A DNA stretch of 64,000 bases from Methylobacterium brachythecii (lineage in GTDB: Bacteria > Pseudomonadota > Alphaproteobacteria > Rhizobiales > Beijerinckiaceae): assembly GCF_014196345.1 (NCBI RefSeq), contig NZ_JACIDN010000001.1, forward strand, positions 186,001 to 250,000, in the 5' to 3' direction. Every line of letters starts with the position of its first letter. Position 1 is the stretch's first letter. Made by a program: the position numbers and the translations under genes. Shown here piece after piece: positions 52,585 to 60,246 of the stretch. The notes below the pieces were generated by a model. The model was given only the letters and a program-made list of their open reading frames with translations. It did no database searches and had not been told where the DNA came from.

Positions 52585-52848
52585 GGCGGCTGTCTTCTCT
52601 TCGAGGCAGGCCGATTATTGCATTTTAATGCTTACGATTTGATCAATGGCAGGAATGTTGTCTTTTAGACAGTCGAGGTTGCCGTAGAGCGGGAGAGGTT
52701 TCGGCCATACAACTTTTGATGAAGGCGGAAACCTGTCGGCTAACGCTGAACGACCTCACGACAACCGTCTCGATTTGGCTGCGCGATCTGCGCTGAGCCC
52801 GCCTAGTTCTTCGACTGAAACCTGTCCTCGGTCCTCGCCGAAAGGCGC

Positions 52849-53694
52849 TCAGCGCGCCCGGCGGCGGCCCGGTTTGGCCGCCCATTCCGTCGTCGGCCGG
52901 GAGGCCTCGCTGGTCTCCATCGCCTCCATTTGCGAGGCGCGGGCCGAGATCCAGCTCGCATGCTCGCCGGTGGGTGTGACGGCGGTGAAGCCGCCGCAGG
53001 CGGTGCGGGCGCGCTTGTCCTGGCGCATGGCGCCGCTTGACCAGCTCACCACGCCGACCATCCGGCCGTTGCGCAGGATCGGCCCGCCGGAATCGCCGAG
53101 GCAGGCGCCCGCGCCCGCGGTCTCGGCGAGCCGGTGCGCGTCGGTCACCACCGTGACCCGGTTGGCGACCTGGAGCGAGCCGATCGAGACGAGGCGCGCG
53201 GTACGCAGGGTGCGCGCGGTGCCGCGCTTGTTCTCGGCCACCACGCCGAAGCCGGCGATGTCGACACCGTCGCCCGAGTCGATGGAGCCGTTGCCGCTCG
53301 GATTGAGCGGGCGGAAGCCGGGGCCGACGGGTTGCGCCAGCTTCAGCATCGCCAGGTCGATGCCGGGCTGGTCCTCCGGCGAGGTGCCGGGCACGAAATC
53401 GGGATGGGTGGTGGCCGCCAGCGCCGGGATGCGGCGCTGGCGGAAGGACGGGTCGACCACCACGACGCTGTATCCGGCCTGATGCTGCACGCAGTGGGCC
53501 GCGGTCAGCACGAGATCTTGCGAGATCAGGGTGCCGGAGCAGATCTCGCCGGAGGTGCTCTCGATGCGCACCACCGAGGCGCGCAACCCGTCGGGATCGC
53601 GGCTGACCTGACCCTGCACCACCGCCTGGGCGGAGAGGGGAACGAGCCCGAGGACGGCGCCGGCGAGCGCGGCACGGACGGGACCTGCGACCAT
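52849..53694 (-). CDS. Secreted trypsin-like serine protease (first copy)
   Basis: 281 residues of the S1 chymotrypsin family: signal peptide 1-24 (AGAVLGLVPLSAQA), catalytic triad His67 (LTAAHC), Asp113 (GIDLAML) and Ser202 (GDSGGP), with cysteines at the usual pair positions. The last 25 residues are a low-complexity basic tail (KPGRRRAR). It is likely active in periplasm or medium. ATG at 53694 puts the signal peptide at the start. It follows the second protease gene on the same strand by about 110 bases. Confidence 0.87.
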   Translation of the reverse strand: MVAGPVRAALAGAVLGLVPLSAQAVVQGQVSRDPDGLRASVVRIESTSGEICSGTLISQDLVLTAAHCVQHQAGYSVVVVDPSFRQRRIPALAATTHPDFVPGTSPEDQPGIDLAMLKLAQPVGPGFRPLNPSGNGSIDSGDGVDIAGFGVVAENKRGTARTLRTARLVSIGSLQVANRVTVVTDAHRLAETAGAGACLGDSGGPILRNGRMVGVVSWSSGAMRQDKRARTACGGFTAVTPTGEHASWISARASQMEAMETSEASRPTTEWAAKPGRRRAR

Positions 53695-53802
53695 GGTCTT
53701 GTCTCCAGCGCCCGGCGCGCCTCGAAACCTTCGGGCGCCCAAGCTAGCCGAAGGCAATGCCCCGGCCAAGCTGGAGTTCCCTGAAGCAGAATCCTGCGGC
53801 AC

Positions 53803-54519
53803 TCAGCGCGACCAGCGCGCGGTGCTGCCCCAGGTTGCCAGCGTCCGGTCGATCCAGCCGCGCTGGGGGCCGACCAGCACGCCCTGCGTGAGGCCGCCGC
53901 ACACCTTCTGGACCCAGGCGGCGACGGCGAGCACGCCGGCCCCGTCCGAGATCGGGCCGCCGGAATCGCCGTTGCAGCCGCCGGCTTTCGCCGCGTGCAG
54001 CCAGACCAGGATGCGGCTCGGTCCGTGCGGCTCGACCACCGGGAGTTCGACGAGGCGGAACTTGCCGGTGGAGCGGAAATCGTCGCCGCGCACTGCGCCG
54101 TAGCCGCCGAAGATGAGGGACTGGCCCTGGCCCGGCATGGCATCGCTCAGGGCGGCGGGCGTGAACCGGGCCGGCAGCGGCTCGCGCGAGCGCAGCAGGG
54201 CGAGATCGATAGAGCGGGTGCGCCCGCGGATCGCATCGGGATCGTAGCCCGGATGGACCGCACGGGCCGCGACCTCGAGGAGAACGGGCTTACCCGCCTC
54301 GTCGCGAAAATGGACGCGGTTTTCGGCGAAACCCTGCACGCAATGGCCTGCGGTGAGCACGGCATCGCGCGCCACCACGACGCCGGTGCAGGCCCCCCCC
54401 TTCGAGGTCAGCACCATGACGGAGGAGCGCGCCTCGGCCGAATCCGGTGCCTCGCGGCCTCCGGTGATGGCGGCGGCGGGGCCGGCGGTGAACAGCAATG
54501 CGCAAAACCCGAGCAACAC
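53803..54519 (-). CDS. Secreted trypsin-like serine protease (second copy)
   Basis: 238 residues, S1 family: signal peptide (LLGFCALLFTAGPAAA), canonical maturation-like ITGG start of the protease domain, and triad His59 (LTAGHC), Asp105 (SIDLALL), Ser186 (GDSGGP). Distinct from but similar to the neighbouring protease, suggesting an old duplication. Start GTG at 54519 has GGAG ten bases upstream; the frame is open to 54693, but that part is palindromic repeat DNA. It lies in a spacer of the GTA cluster in reverse orientation. Confidence 0.83.
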   Translation of the reverse strand: MLLGFCALLFTAGPAAAITGGREAPDSAEARSSVMVLTSKGGACTGVVVARDAVLTAGHCVQGFAENRVHFRDEAGKPVLLEVAARAVHPGYDPDAIRGRTRSIDLALLRSREPLPARFTPAALSDAMPGQGQSLIFGGYGAVRGDDFRSTGKFRLVELPVVEPHGPSRILVWLHAAKAGGCNGDSGGPISDGAGVLAVAAWVQKVCGGLTQGVLVGPQRGWIDRTLATWGSTARWSR

Positions 54520-54544
54520 GCGCCGGGTACTCCAACCCCCCTCC

Positions 54545-54665
54545 TCATCCCGAGGGGCTCGGCGAAGCCGTGCCTCGAAGGAAGGCTCCAGCAGGCGCAG
54601 CGATCCCTGGAGCCCTCCTTCGAGGCCTCCGCTCCGCTGCGGCACCCCGGGACGAGCGCGGGGAT
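54545..54665. repeat. Palindromic repeat element upstream of protease and gp6
   Basis: GCCTCGAAGGAAGGCTCCAG on the left pairs imperfectly with CTGGAGCCCTCCTTCGAGGC on the right, inside outer arms CTCATCCCGAGGGG and CCCCGGGACGAG. Same general type as the other spacer repeats. Confidence 0.6.
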
Positions 54666-54722
54666 GGGATCGGCCGAAGAGCGCTCTGCGCATCCAAAAA
54701 GCATCTCTGCGGGAGGTGAAGC

Positions 54723-55295
54723 ATGACCCCGATACGCGTCGAGGAGTTCGGCGTCGAGCCGGTGAGCCTCGCCGAGATGCGCGGCTACCTGCGCCTCGAC
54801 GGTGACGACGGCAGCGAGGATGGCCTGATCGGCAGTCTCGTCACCGCCGCCCGCGCCAGCGTCGAGGCGGCGACGCGCCGGCTCGTCCGGCCGGCCCGTT
54901 TCCGGCTGATGCTGACCGCCTGGGCGGCCGGCGGCGTGCTGCCTTTGCCGCTCAGCCCGCTCGTCGCGGTGACGCGGGCCGGGATCGTCGGCGCGGACGC
55001 CGTCGTCGAGGAGATCGATCCCGGCCTGCTGCGAATCGGCCCCGACCCGTGGGAGGCGCCCTGCCTGCTCGTCGATCCGTCCGTGCCGCTTCTGATGCGC
55101 AAGGCCGCCCTGATCGAGGTCACCGCGGGCTGCGGCGGCGACGGGCCGGCTGTCCCGGCTCCCCTCGCCCAGGCGATCCGCATGACCGTCGCCGATTGGT
55201 ACGAGAACCGCGGGGACGGCGTCCCCGGCAAGCCGCTCGCGCCGCCGCCGGCCGTCGCCGAGCTGGTCGCGCAGCATCGGATGATGCGCGTCTAG
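54723..55295 (+). CDS. GTA head-tail connector (gp6)
   Basis: 190 residues. VSLAEMRGYLRLDGDDGSED, LIGSLVTAARASVEAATRRL and a C-terminal MTVADWYENRGD helix are hallmarks of the gp6-like head-tail connector family. It forms the ring between portal and tail. ATG 54723 has GGAGG seven bases upstream. Confidence 0.9.
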   Translation: MTPIRVEEFGVEPVSLAEMRGYLRLDGDDGSEDGLIGSLVTAARASVEAATRRLVRPARFRLMLTAWAAGGVLPLPLSPLVAVTRAGIVGADAVVEEIDPGLLRIGPDPWEAPCLLVDPSVPLLMRKAALIEVTAGCGGDGPAVPAPLAQAIRMTVADWYENRGDGVPGKPLAPPPAVAELVAQHRMMRV

Positions 55296-55359
55296 ACGGA
55301 ACTCGCCGGCCCCCGCCGCCGAAACGGACCGCCGCCCTCTCCGTCCGCTTCGCGGCCAT

Positions 55360-55377
55360 CTCCCCCCGCGGGGGGAG
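55360..55377. repeat. Short GC palindrome before gp7
   Basis: CTCCCCCC, GC, GGGGGGAG: perfect 8-bp hairpin in the gp6-gp7 spacer, a reduced form of the spacer repeats. Confidence 0.5.
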
Positions 55378-55408
55378 GAGACACACCGCCCATCACCGGA
55401 GATCTGCC

Positions 55409-55747
55409 ATGACCCATGCGCCCATCGGCGCGCGGCGGCGACGCTTCGTGCTCGAAACGCCCCTCGATCAGCCGGACGGTTTCGGCGGCAGCCTTCGCCG
55501 CTACGTAGCCGGTGCGGTGCTCTGGGGTTCGCTCGAACGCGCCGAGGCCGACGCGCGGCGCAGCAACGGCCGCGAGGACAGCGTGATCGTCTACCGCGTC
55601 GGCCTGCGCTGGCGCCCCGGTATCTCGTCCGAGATGCGGCTCGCCGCCGGCCCGCGCCGCTTCGCCATCCGCTCCGCCGCCGACCCGGACGGCTGCCGCC
55701 GCGATCTCGTCTGCGAGGTCGAGGAGCTTTCGGGAGAGACGGCATGA
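55409..55747 (+). CDS. GTA head closure/head-tail adaptor (gp7)
   Basis: 112 residues. FVLETPLDQPDGFGGSLRRY, VAGAVLWGSLERAEADARRS and YRVGLRWRPGISSEMRLAAG match the phage head-tail adaptor (gp7/HI1506-like stopper) family. Overlaps gp8 by four bases (ATGA). Confidence 0.85.
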   Translation: MTHAPIGARRRRFVLETPLDQPDGFGGSLRRYVAGAVLWGSLERAEADARRSNGREDSVIVYRVGLRWRPGISSEMRLAAGPRRFAIRSAADPDGCRRDLVCEVEELSGETA

Positions 55748-56160
55748 CGAGCCCGCTGCTGCCGCTGCGCGCCGCCATCCTCGCAGCGCTCGAAGGGGAC
55801 ACCGTGATCGCGCAGGCGATGGGCGGCGCGTTGCGGCTGCACGACGAGCCACCGTTCGGCGCGGTCCCGGTCTACGCCGTCTTCGGTGACGGCGAGGCCC
55901 GCGACGATTCCGTCGACGGCGCGCGGCGCCACCGCGTCAGCCTCGCCGTCACCGTGTTCGGCAAGCGCGGCTCGACCCGCTCCGCCCTCGACGCCGCCGA
56001 GCGCATCGCCGCGTTGCTCGACGACGTTGCCCTCACGCTCGCCGGCCACGCCCTGGTCTCGCTCCGCGTCGACGCGGTCACCACTCACCGCGACGAGGCC
56101 ACCAGCGAGATCCACGCAACGGTGACCGTGAAGGCCGTCACCGAGGTCCTCACCAACTAA
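55744..56160 (+). CDS. GTA tail terminator/completion protein, DUF3168 (gp8)
   Basis: 138 residues of DUF3168: SPLLPLRAAILAALEGDTVI at the start, RRHRVSLAVTVFGKRGSTRS in the middle, IHATVTVKAVTEVL at the end. It caps the tail at the head side in related particles. Coupled to gp7. Confidence 0.85.
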   Translation: MTSPLLPLRAAILAALEGDTVIAQAMGGALRLHDEPPFGAVPVYAVFGDGEARDDSVDGARRHRVSLAVTVFGKRGSTRSALDAAERIAALLDDVALTLAGHALVSLRVDAVTTHRDEATSEIHATVTVKAVTEVLTN

Positions 56161-56162
56161 CC

Positions 56163-56199
56163 CCACCGTCATTGCTTCGACCTCGCCTCGCAATGACGG
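56163..56199. repeat. Palindromic repeat between gp8 and gp9
   Basis: CCGTCATTGC (56166-56175) pairs perfectly with GCAATGACGG (56190-56199). Shares its first 17 bases with the repeat at 50228. Confidence 0.65.
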
Positions 56200-56228
56200 C
56201 TCCGAACCATCAAGCACCGGAGCCCATC

Positions 56229-56639
56229 ATGACCGCCCAGAAAGGCAAGGACCTGCTCATCCGGGCCGGAGACGGCGCCGGTGGATACGTGGCGGTGGCC
56301 GGCCTGCGCGCCCGGCAGATCGCCTTCAACGCCGAGACCGTCGACATCACCAACGCGGATTCCGCAGGGCGCTGGCGAGAGCTTCTCGCCGGAGCAGGCG
56401 CGCGCCGGGCCTCCATCTCCGGCTCGGGCGTGTTTCGCGACGAGGCCTCGGATGCACGGCTGCGCCAAAGCTTCTTCGACGGGGTGATCGACGGCTATCA
56501 GATCGTGGTCCCATCCTTCGGCACCATCGAAGGCCTCTTCCAGATCAGCAGCCTCGAATACCGCGGCGACCATGCCGGCGAGGTCACCTTCGACATGGCG
56601 CTCGATTCCGCCGGGCCGCTGAGCTTCACGGCGCTCTGA
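56229..56639 (+). CDS. GTA major tail protein, TP901-1 family (gp9)
   Basis: 136 residues. GKDLLIRAGDGAGGYVAVAG, FNAETVDITNADSAGRWREL and FQISSLEYRGDHAGEVTFDM are the blocks of the TP901-1-type major tail protein, which builds the tail tube. ATG 56229 gives the normal start. Confidence 0.93.
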   Translation: MTAQKGKDLLIRAGDGAGGYVAVAGLRARQIAFNAETVDITNADSAGRWRELLAGAGARRASISGSGVFRDEASDARLRQSFFDGVIDGYQIVVPSFGTIEGLFQISSLEYRGDHAGEVTFDMALDSAGPLSFTAL

Positions 56640-56676
56640 GCCAAACACACCCCATCCCAAAAATCCGGAGCACCCG

Positions 56677-57024
56677 ATGCCCAACCGCAAACGCGGCGAG
56701 GTGCCGCTCACCTTCGGGGCTGAGCGCTACACGCTCTGCCTCACCCTCGGCGCGCTGGCCGAGCTGGAAGACGCCTTCCAGGCTGGCGACGTCGTCGGCC
56801 TGGCCGAGCGTTTTTCGAGTGGCCGGCTCTCGGCCCACGACGTCATCACTCTGCTCGGTGCGGCACTGCGCGGGGGTGGGCACGATCTCGACGATGCGGC
56901 GGTGGCCCGGCTGCCGTTGGCAGGCGACTTTTCTGCCGTGGCAACCGCCCTCGGCGAAGCCCTGTTCGCCGCTTTCGGCGAAGCGGACGCACCGCCGGAC
57001 CCTCGCGTGCCACGGAGGGCCTGA
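56677..57024 (+). CDS. GTA family tail assembly chaperone-like protein (gp10)
   Basis: 115 residues. KRGEVPLTFGAERYTLCLTL, GALAELEDAFQAGDVVGLAE and a short acidic C-terminus match the gp10/Phage_TAC_11 family of GTAs. It probably guides tail assembly around the tape measure. Its stop overlaps the next frame, which lacks a normal start codon. Confidence 0.88.
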   Translation: MPNRKRGEVPLTFGAERYTLCLTLGALAELEDAFQAGDVVGLAERFSSGRLSAHDVITLLGAALRGGGHDLDDAAVARLPLAGDFSAVATALGEALFAAFGEADAPPDPRVPRRA

Positions 57025-57218
57025 CTTCGGAGGCTGCCGCCTTCGCCTTTCCGTGGGACGACGCCCTGGCGCTCGGGCTGCACGCCCTGCGCTGGACCCC
57101 AACGACGTTCTGGTCCGCGACGCCGCGCGAACTCGCTGCAGCCGCGGGCCTGAAGGCCTCCCCCGCCGCGGGCCGGGCCGACCTCGACCGCCTGCTCGCC
57201 GCCTTCCCCGACCCGTGA
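57021..57218 (+). CDS. GTA tail assembly chaperone, Phage_TAC_6 type (gp10.1), unusual start
   Basis: The frame beginning with CTG at 57021 encodes 65 residues: FPWDDALALGLHALRWTPTT and FWSATPRELAAAAGL are typical of the phage tail assembly chaperone of TIGR02216/PF09550 type. No ATG, GTG or TTG occurs in frame that could start it; the frame stays open into gp10 without such a codon. Translation would need CTG (GGAGG lies just two bases before it) or a -1 frameshift from gp10, whose TGA at 57022-57024 overlaps. Ends eight bases before the tape-measure gene. Confidence 0.7.
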   Translation: MTSEAAAFAFPWDDALALGLHALRWTPTTFWSATPRELAAAAGLKASPAAGRADLDRLLAAFPDP

Positions 57219-57225
57219 GAGCATT

Positions 57226-57801
57226 ATGGCCGACACCGATCCCGACCGCGCCAATGCGGACCGCGCCAAGCAGCTCGAGACGCTCGACCAGCTCTCCAAA
57301 AAATTCGGGCAGAGCCTGTCGAGCGCGCTCACCACCAACCTCAATGCTGGGCGCCAGCTCGACGGTGTGCTCGGCACGCTCGCCACCAAGCTGTCGAGCA
57401 TCGCCCTGAAGGCGGCGCTGACCCCGGTGACCAAGGGGTTGGCGAGCCTGGTGAAGGGCCTTCTCGGCAACGCCGTCGATGCCGGCACCAGCGCCTTCGC
57501 CAAGGGCGGCGTCATCGCCGCCGGCCGGGTGCGGCCCTTCGCCAGCGGCGGCATCGTCGCCGCGCCGACCTATTTTCCGATGCAGGGCGGCACTGGCCTG
57601 ATGGGCGAGGCCGGCCCCGAGGCCATCCTCCCCCTCCAGCGCGGCAGCGACGGCCGCCTCGGCGTCGCCTCTGCCGGGGAGCGGCCGGTCTCGGTCAGCA
57701 TCAGCATCGCCACGCCTGACGCCGAGAGTTTTCGGAGATCCGAGGCGCAGGTGGCCGCGAGCCTGGCGCGGGCGGTCGCGCGGGGCAGACGTGCGTTGTG
57801 A
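57226..57801 (+). CDS. GTA tail tape-measure protein (gp11), short
   Basis: 191 residues. The first 70 residues are helical (ETLDQLSKKFGQSLSSALTT, LATKLSSIALKAALTPVTKG); then GLLGNAVDAGTSAFAKGGVI and the tape-measure C-terminal block AGPEAILPLQRGSDGRLGVA. The length is close to that of other GTA tape measures (about 220), far below phage ones, fitting a short tail. Confidence 0.85.
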   Translation: MADTDPDRANADRAKQLETLDQLSKKFGQSLSSALTTNLNAGRQLDGVLGTLATKLSSIALKAALTPVTKGLASLVKGLLGNAVDAGTSAFAKGGVIAAGRVRPFASGGIVAAPTYFPMQGGTGLMGEAGPEAILPLQRGSDGRLGVASAGERPVSVSISIATPDAESFRRSEAQVAASLARAVARGRRAL

Positions 57802-57810
57802 GCGTGGGCT

Positions 57811-57915
57811 CTCCTCGCCTTGCCGGGAGGAGTTGGAGGTGGGTGTGGTTCCGCCTGCCTGGGGAAACCAAGCGGAACCACCCCCATCCTCGATCCCTCC
57901 CCGCAAGGATGAGGG
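57811..57915. repeat. Palindromic repeat element between gp11 and gp12
   Basis: GGTGTGGTTCCGC and GCGGAACCACC form the inner stem; outer arms are CTCATCC/GGATGAG-like and CTCCCGGCAAGG-related. A reverse-oriented relative is at 48940. Confidence 0.65.
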
Positions 57916-57952
57916 AAGACGCGCCGAGATCGCCGCGAACAGGTGACACACC

Positions 57953-58594
57953 ATGCCCAGCGACTTCCACGAGGCCCGCTTCCCCCTCGACGTGGCCCTG
58001 CGCGGCAGCGGCGGCCCGAGCCGGCTCACCGAGATCGTGACGCTGGCCTCGGGCCGCGAGCATCGCAACAGCCGCTGGGCGGACTCGCGGCGGCGTTACG
58101 ATGCCGGCCTCGGCATCCGCACGCTCGACGCGCTCCACACCGTGCTCGCCTTCTTCGAAGAACGGCGGGGGCGACTCTACGGCTTCCGCTATCGCGACCG
58201 GGTCGATTTCCGCTCCGCGCCGCCGAGCACCGCACCGGGCCCCACCGACCAGCCCCTCGGCACCGGTGACGGCAGCACCACCATCTTCGCCCTGGCCAAG
58301 ACCTATGGCAGCGGCCCGACACCCTATCGTCGCGCCATCCAGAAGCCGGTCGCCGGCAGCGTGCGGATCGCCGTCGACGGCATCGAGGTGCCGCCGGCCG
58401 ACTTCGTCTGTGATGCGACGACCGGGCTCGTAACCTTCGCCGCCTCGTCCGTCCCCGCGCCCGGAGCCACCGTGACCGCCGGCTACGAATTCGACGTGCC
58501 CGTCCGCTTCGACACGGACGACCTCGTCATCGACCTCGCCGCGTTCACCGCCGGCGAGGTTCCGAAGGTGCCGCTCGTCGAGATCGTGCCGTAG
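57953..58594 (+). CDS. GTA tail protein DUF2460 (gp12, TIGR02217)
   Basis: 213 residues. DFHEARFPLDVALRGSGGPS, SGREHRNSRWADSRRRYDAG and FRYRDRVDFRSAPPS are diagnostic of DUF2460, the distal tail protein of GTA particles. PVRFDTDDLVIDLAAFTAGE ends it as in the family. Confidence 0.93.
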   Translation: MPSDFHEARFPLDVALRGSGGPSRLTEIVTLASGREHRNSRWADSRRRYDAGLGIRTLDALHTVLAFFEERRGRLYGFRYRDRVDFRSAPPSTAPGPTDQPLGTGDGSTTIFALAKTYGSGPTPYRRAIQKPVAGSVRIAVDGIEVPPADFVCDATTGLVTFAASSVPAPGATVTAGYEFDVPVRFDTDDLVIDLAAFTAGEVPKVPLVEIVP

Positions 58595-58606
58595 GGCCGG
58601 ACAAAT

Positions 58607-58661
58607 CTCATCCCGGCCAACCTCCTCATACTGAGGCTGCTTCGCAGCATCGCGGGATGAG
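58607..58661. repeat. Palindromic repeat between gp12 and gp13
   Basis: CTCATCCCG (58607-58615) pairs perfectly with CGGGATGAG (58653-58661), with an inner CCTCAT/ATGAGG-like pair. Confidence 0.55.
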
Positions 58662-58696
58662 GGGGCGGGTTTTGGACTCATTCCGCCGGAGCCGCC

Positions 58697-59581
58697 ATGC
58701 GAGACATCCCCGCCGCCCTCGCCGCGCGCCTCGAAGAGGGCGCGACGACTTTGTGCCATTGCTGGTCGCTCACGCGCCGCGACGGCCTGGCCCTCGGCTT
58801 CACCGACCATGACCGCGATCTCGTCATCGACGGCCTGACCTACGCCGCCCGCACCGGCCTGGAGGCGGCCGAGGCGAGCGCCGAACTCGGCTTCGCGGTG
58901 GGCGGCGGCGATGTGGCGGGGGCGCTCAGCTCGGCGGGGATCGCGCCCGACGACATCACCGCCGGGCTCTACGACGGCGCTAGCGTCGAAACCTGGCTGG
59001 TCGATTGGAGCATGCCGGAGGCCCGCCTGCTCCTCGACGTCGCCACCATCGGCGAGATCCGCCGCGCCGGCACGGCCTTCGTGGCGGAGCTGCGCGGGCT
59101 GATGCAACAGCTCGATATCGAGCAGGGCCGCCTCTACCGCGCCACCTGCGACGCCGAACTCGGTGAGCCCCGCTGCGGCATCGACCTCGACGATCCGCGC
59201 TGGCGAACGGGCGGGACGGTCATCGCCATGGCGGGGCCGAGCCGTTTGACCGTCACGCTCGATGGCAGCTTCGCCGAGGGTTGGTTTGCGGGCGGCCGTC
59301 TACGCTGGACCTCCGGCGCCAATACCGGGCTCGATGCCGGCGTGCGGGCACAGGGACGTTACGGCGCCCTCGACCTCTGGCAGCCGCCAGCCCGCGAGGT
59401 TGCGCCGGGCGACGCCTTCATGCTCACGGCCGGCTGTGACAAGCGCTTCTCGACCTGTCGCGAGAAGTTCGCGAACAGCCTGAACTTCCAGGGCTTTCCG
59501 CACATGCCGGGCAATGACTTCGTCATCCGCCCGGCACCTGGATCGAACACTGCGCTCGATGGCGGGAGCCTGTTTCGGTGA
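58697..59581 (+). CDS. GTA tail protein DUF2163 (gp13, TIGR02218)
   Basis: 294 residues. EGATTLCHCWSLTRRDGLAL, LGFTDHDRDLVIDGLTYAAR, LDIEQGRLYRATCDAELGEP and the C-terminal CDKRFSTCREKFANSLNFQG are standard for DUF2163. It is a hub or baseplate protein of the GTA tail. Cysteines in the C-terminal block are kept; in related proteins they bind an iron-sulfur cluster. Confidence 0.93.
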   Translation: MRDIPAALAARLEEGATTLCHCWSLTRRDGLALGFTDHDRDLVIDGLTYAARTGLEAAEASAELGFAVGGGDVAGALSSAGIAPDDITAGLYDGASVETWLVDWSMPEARLLLDVATIGEIRRAGTAFVAELRGLMQQLDIEQGRLYRATCDAELGEPRCGIDLDDPRWRTGGTVIAMAGPSRLTVTLDGSFAEGWFAGGRLRWTSGANTGLDAGVRAQGRYGALDLWQPPAREVAPGDAFMLTAGCDKRFSTCREKFANSLNFQGFPHMPGNDFVIRPAPGSNTALDGGSLFR

Positions 59582-59589
59582 GCCTTCAA

Positions 59590-59745
59590 AACCCTCCCTC
59601 CTCTGCGGGGGAGGATGCCTCGCGGATGCGAGGCGGGAGAGGGGACGGCTCACATCACGCCGGAGATGGCGCTCCCCTCTCCCGACCCCTGCTGACGTAG
59701 GGGCCACCCTCTCCCGCAGAGGGGAAAGGGCTTTTCGCGCGCATC
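59590..59745. repeat. Palindromic repeat element between gp13 and gp14
   Basis: Contains CCCTCCTCTGCGGGGGAGG-type hairpins at both ends (CTCTGCGGGGGAGG near 59600 and CCTCTCCCGCAGAGG near 59711) and an inner GAGAGGGG/CCCCTCTC pair. Confidence 0.6.
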
Positions 59746-59760
59746 GATCGAGACACCTCC

Positions 59761-60246
59761 ATGCCATCACCCGCCCTCACCCAAGCGCTCGTCACCGAGG
59801 CCCGGGCCTGGATCGGCACGCCCTACCGCCACCAGGCGTCGCTCAAGCACATCGGCTGCGATTGCCTCGGGCTGCTGCGCGGCGTCTGGCGGGAGGTGAT
59901 CGGGCCGGAGCCCGAGGCGCCGCCGCCCTATGCGGCGAGCTGGGCCGAATCCGCTCCCGGCGGGGCCGATCCACTGGTCGAGGCGGCGCGGCGGCATCTC
60001 GTGGCGGTGGAGACCGGTGAGCCCATGGCCGGAGACGTCTTACTCTTCGCCTTCCGCGCGCATCTGCCGGCCCGGCACTGCGCCATCGTGACGGGCGACG
60101 GCACGATGATCCATGCCCATGACGGCGCGGCCGTCACCGAGGTGGCGCTGACGCCTTGGTGGCGGCGGCATCGCGCGCATGTGTTCCGGTTTCCCGGAGC
60201 GCCGTCAGGCGAAGGAATTCAGGGAGACGGCCCATGGCGACCCTGA
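59761..60246 (+). CDS. GTA cell-wall peptidase, NlpC/P60 family (gp14, TIGR02219)
   Basis: 161 residues. Catalytic Cys35 in HIGCDCLGLLRG, catalytic His in ARHCAIVTGDGTMIHAH and Tyr/Arg blocks AWIGTPYRHQASL fit NlpC/P60 peptidases. It would open peptidoglycan during delivery. Overlaps gp15 by 13 bases. Confidence 0.92.
   Translation: MPSPALTQALVTEARAWIGTPYRHQASLKHIGCDCLGLLRGVWREVIGPEPEAPPPYAASWAESAPGGADPLVEAARRHLVAVETGEPMAGDVLLFAFRAHLPARHCAIVTGDGTMIHAHDGAAVTEVALTPWWRRHRAHVFRFPGAPSGEGIQGDGPWRP

Noticed and set aside
52336..54693. Insertion sequence or transposon carrying the proteases
   Set aside because: No transposase, no terminal inverted repeats with target duplication were found at the borders.
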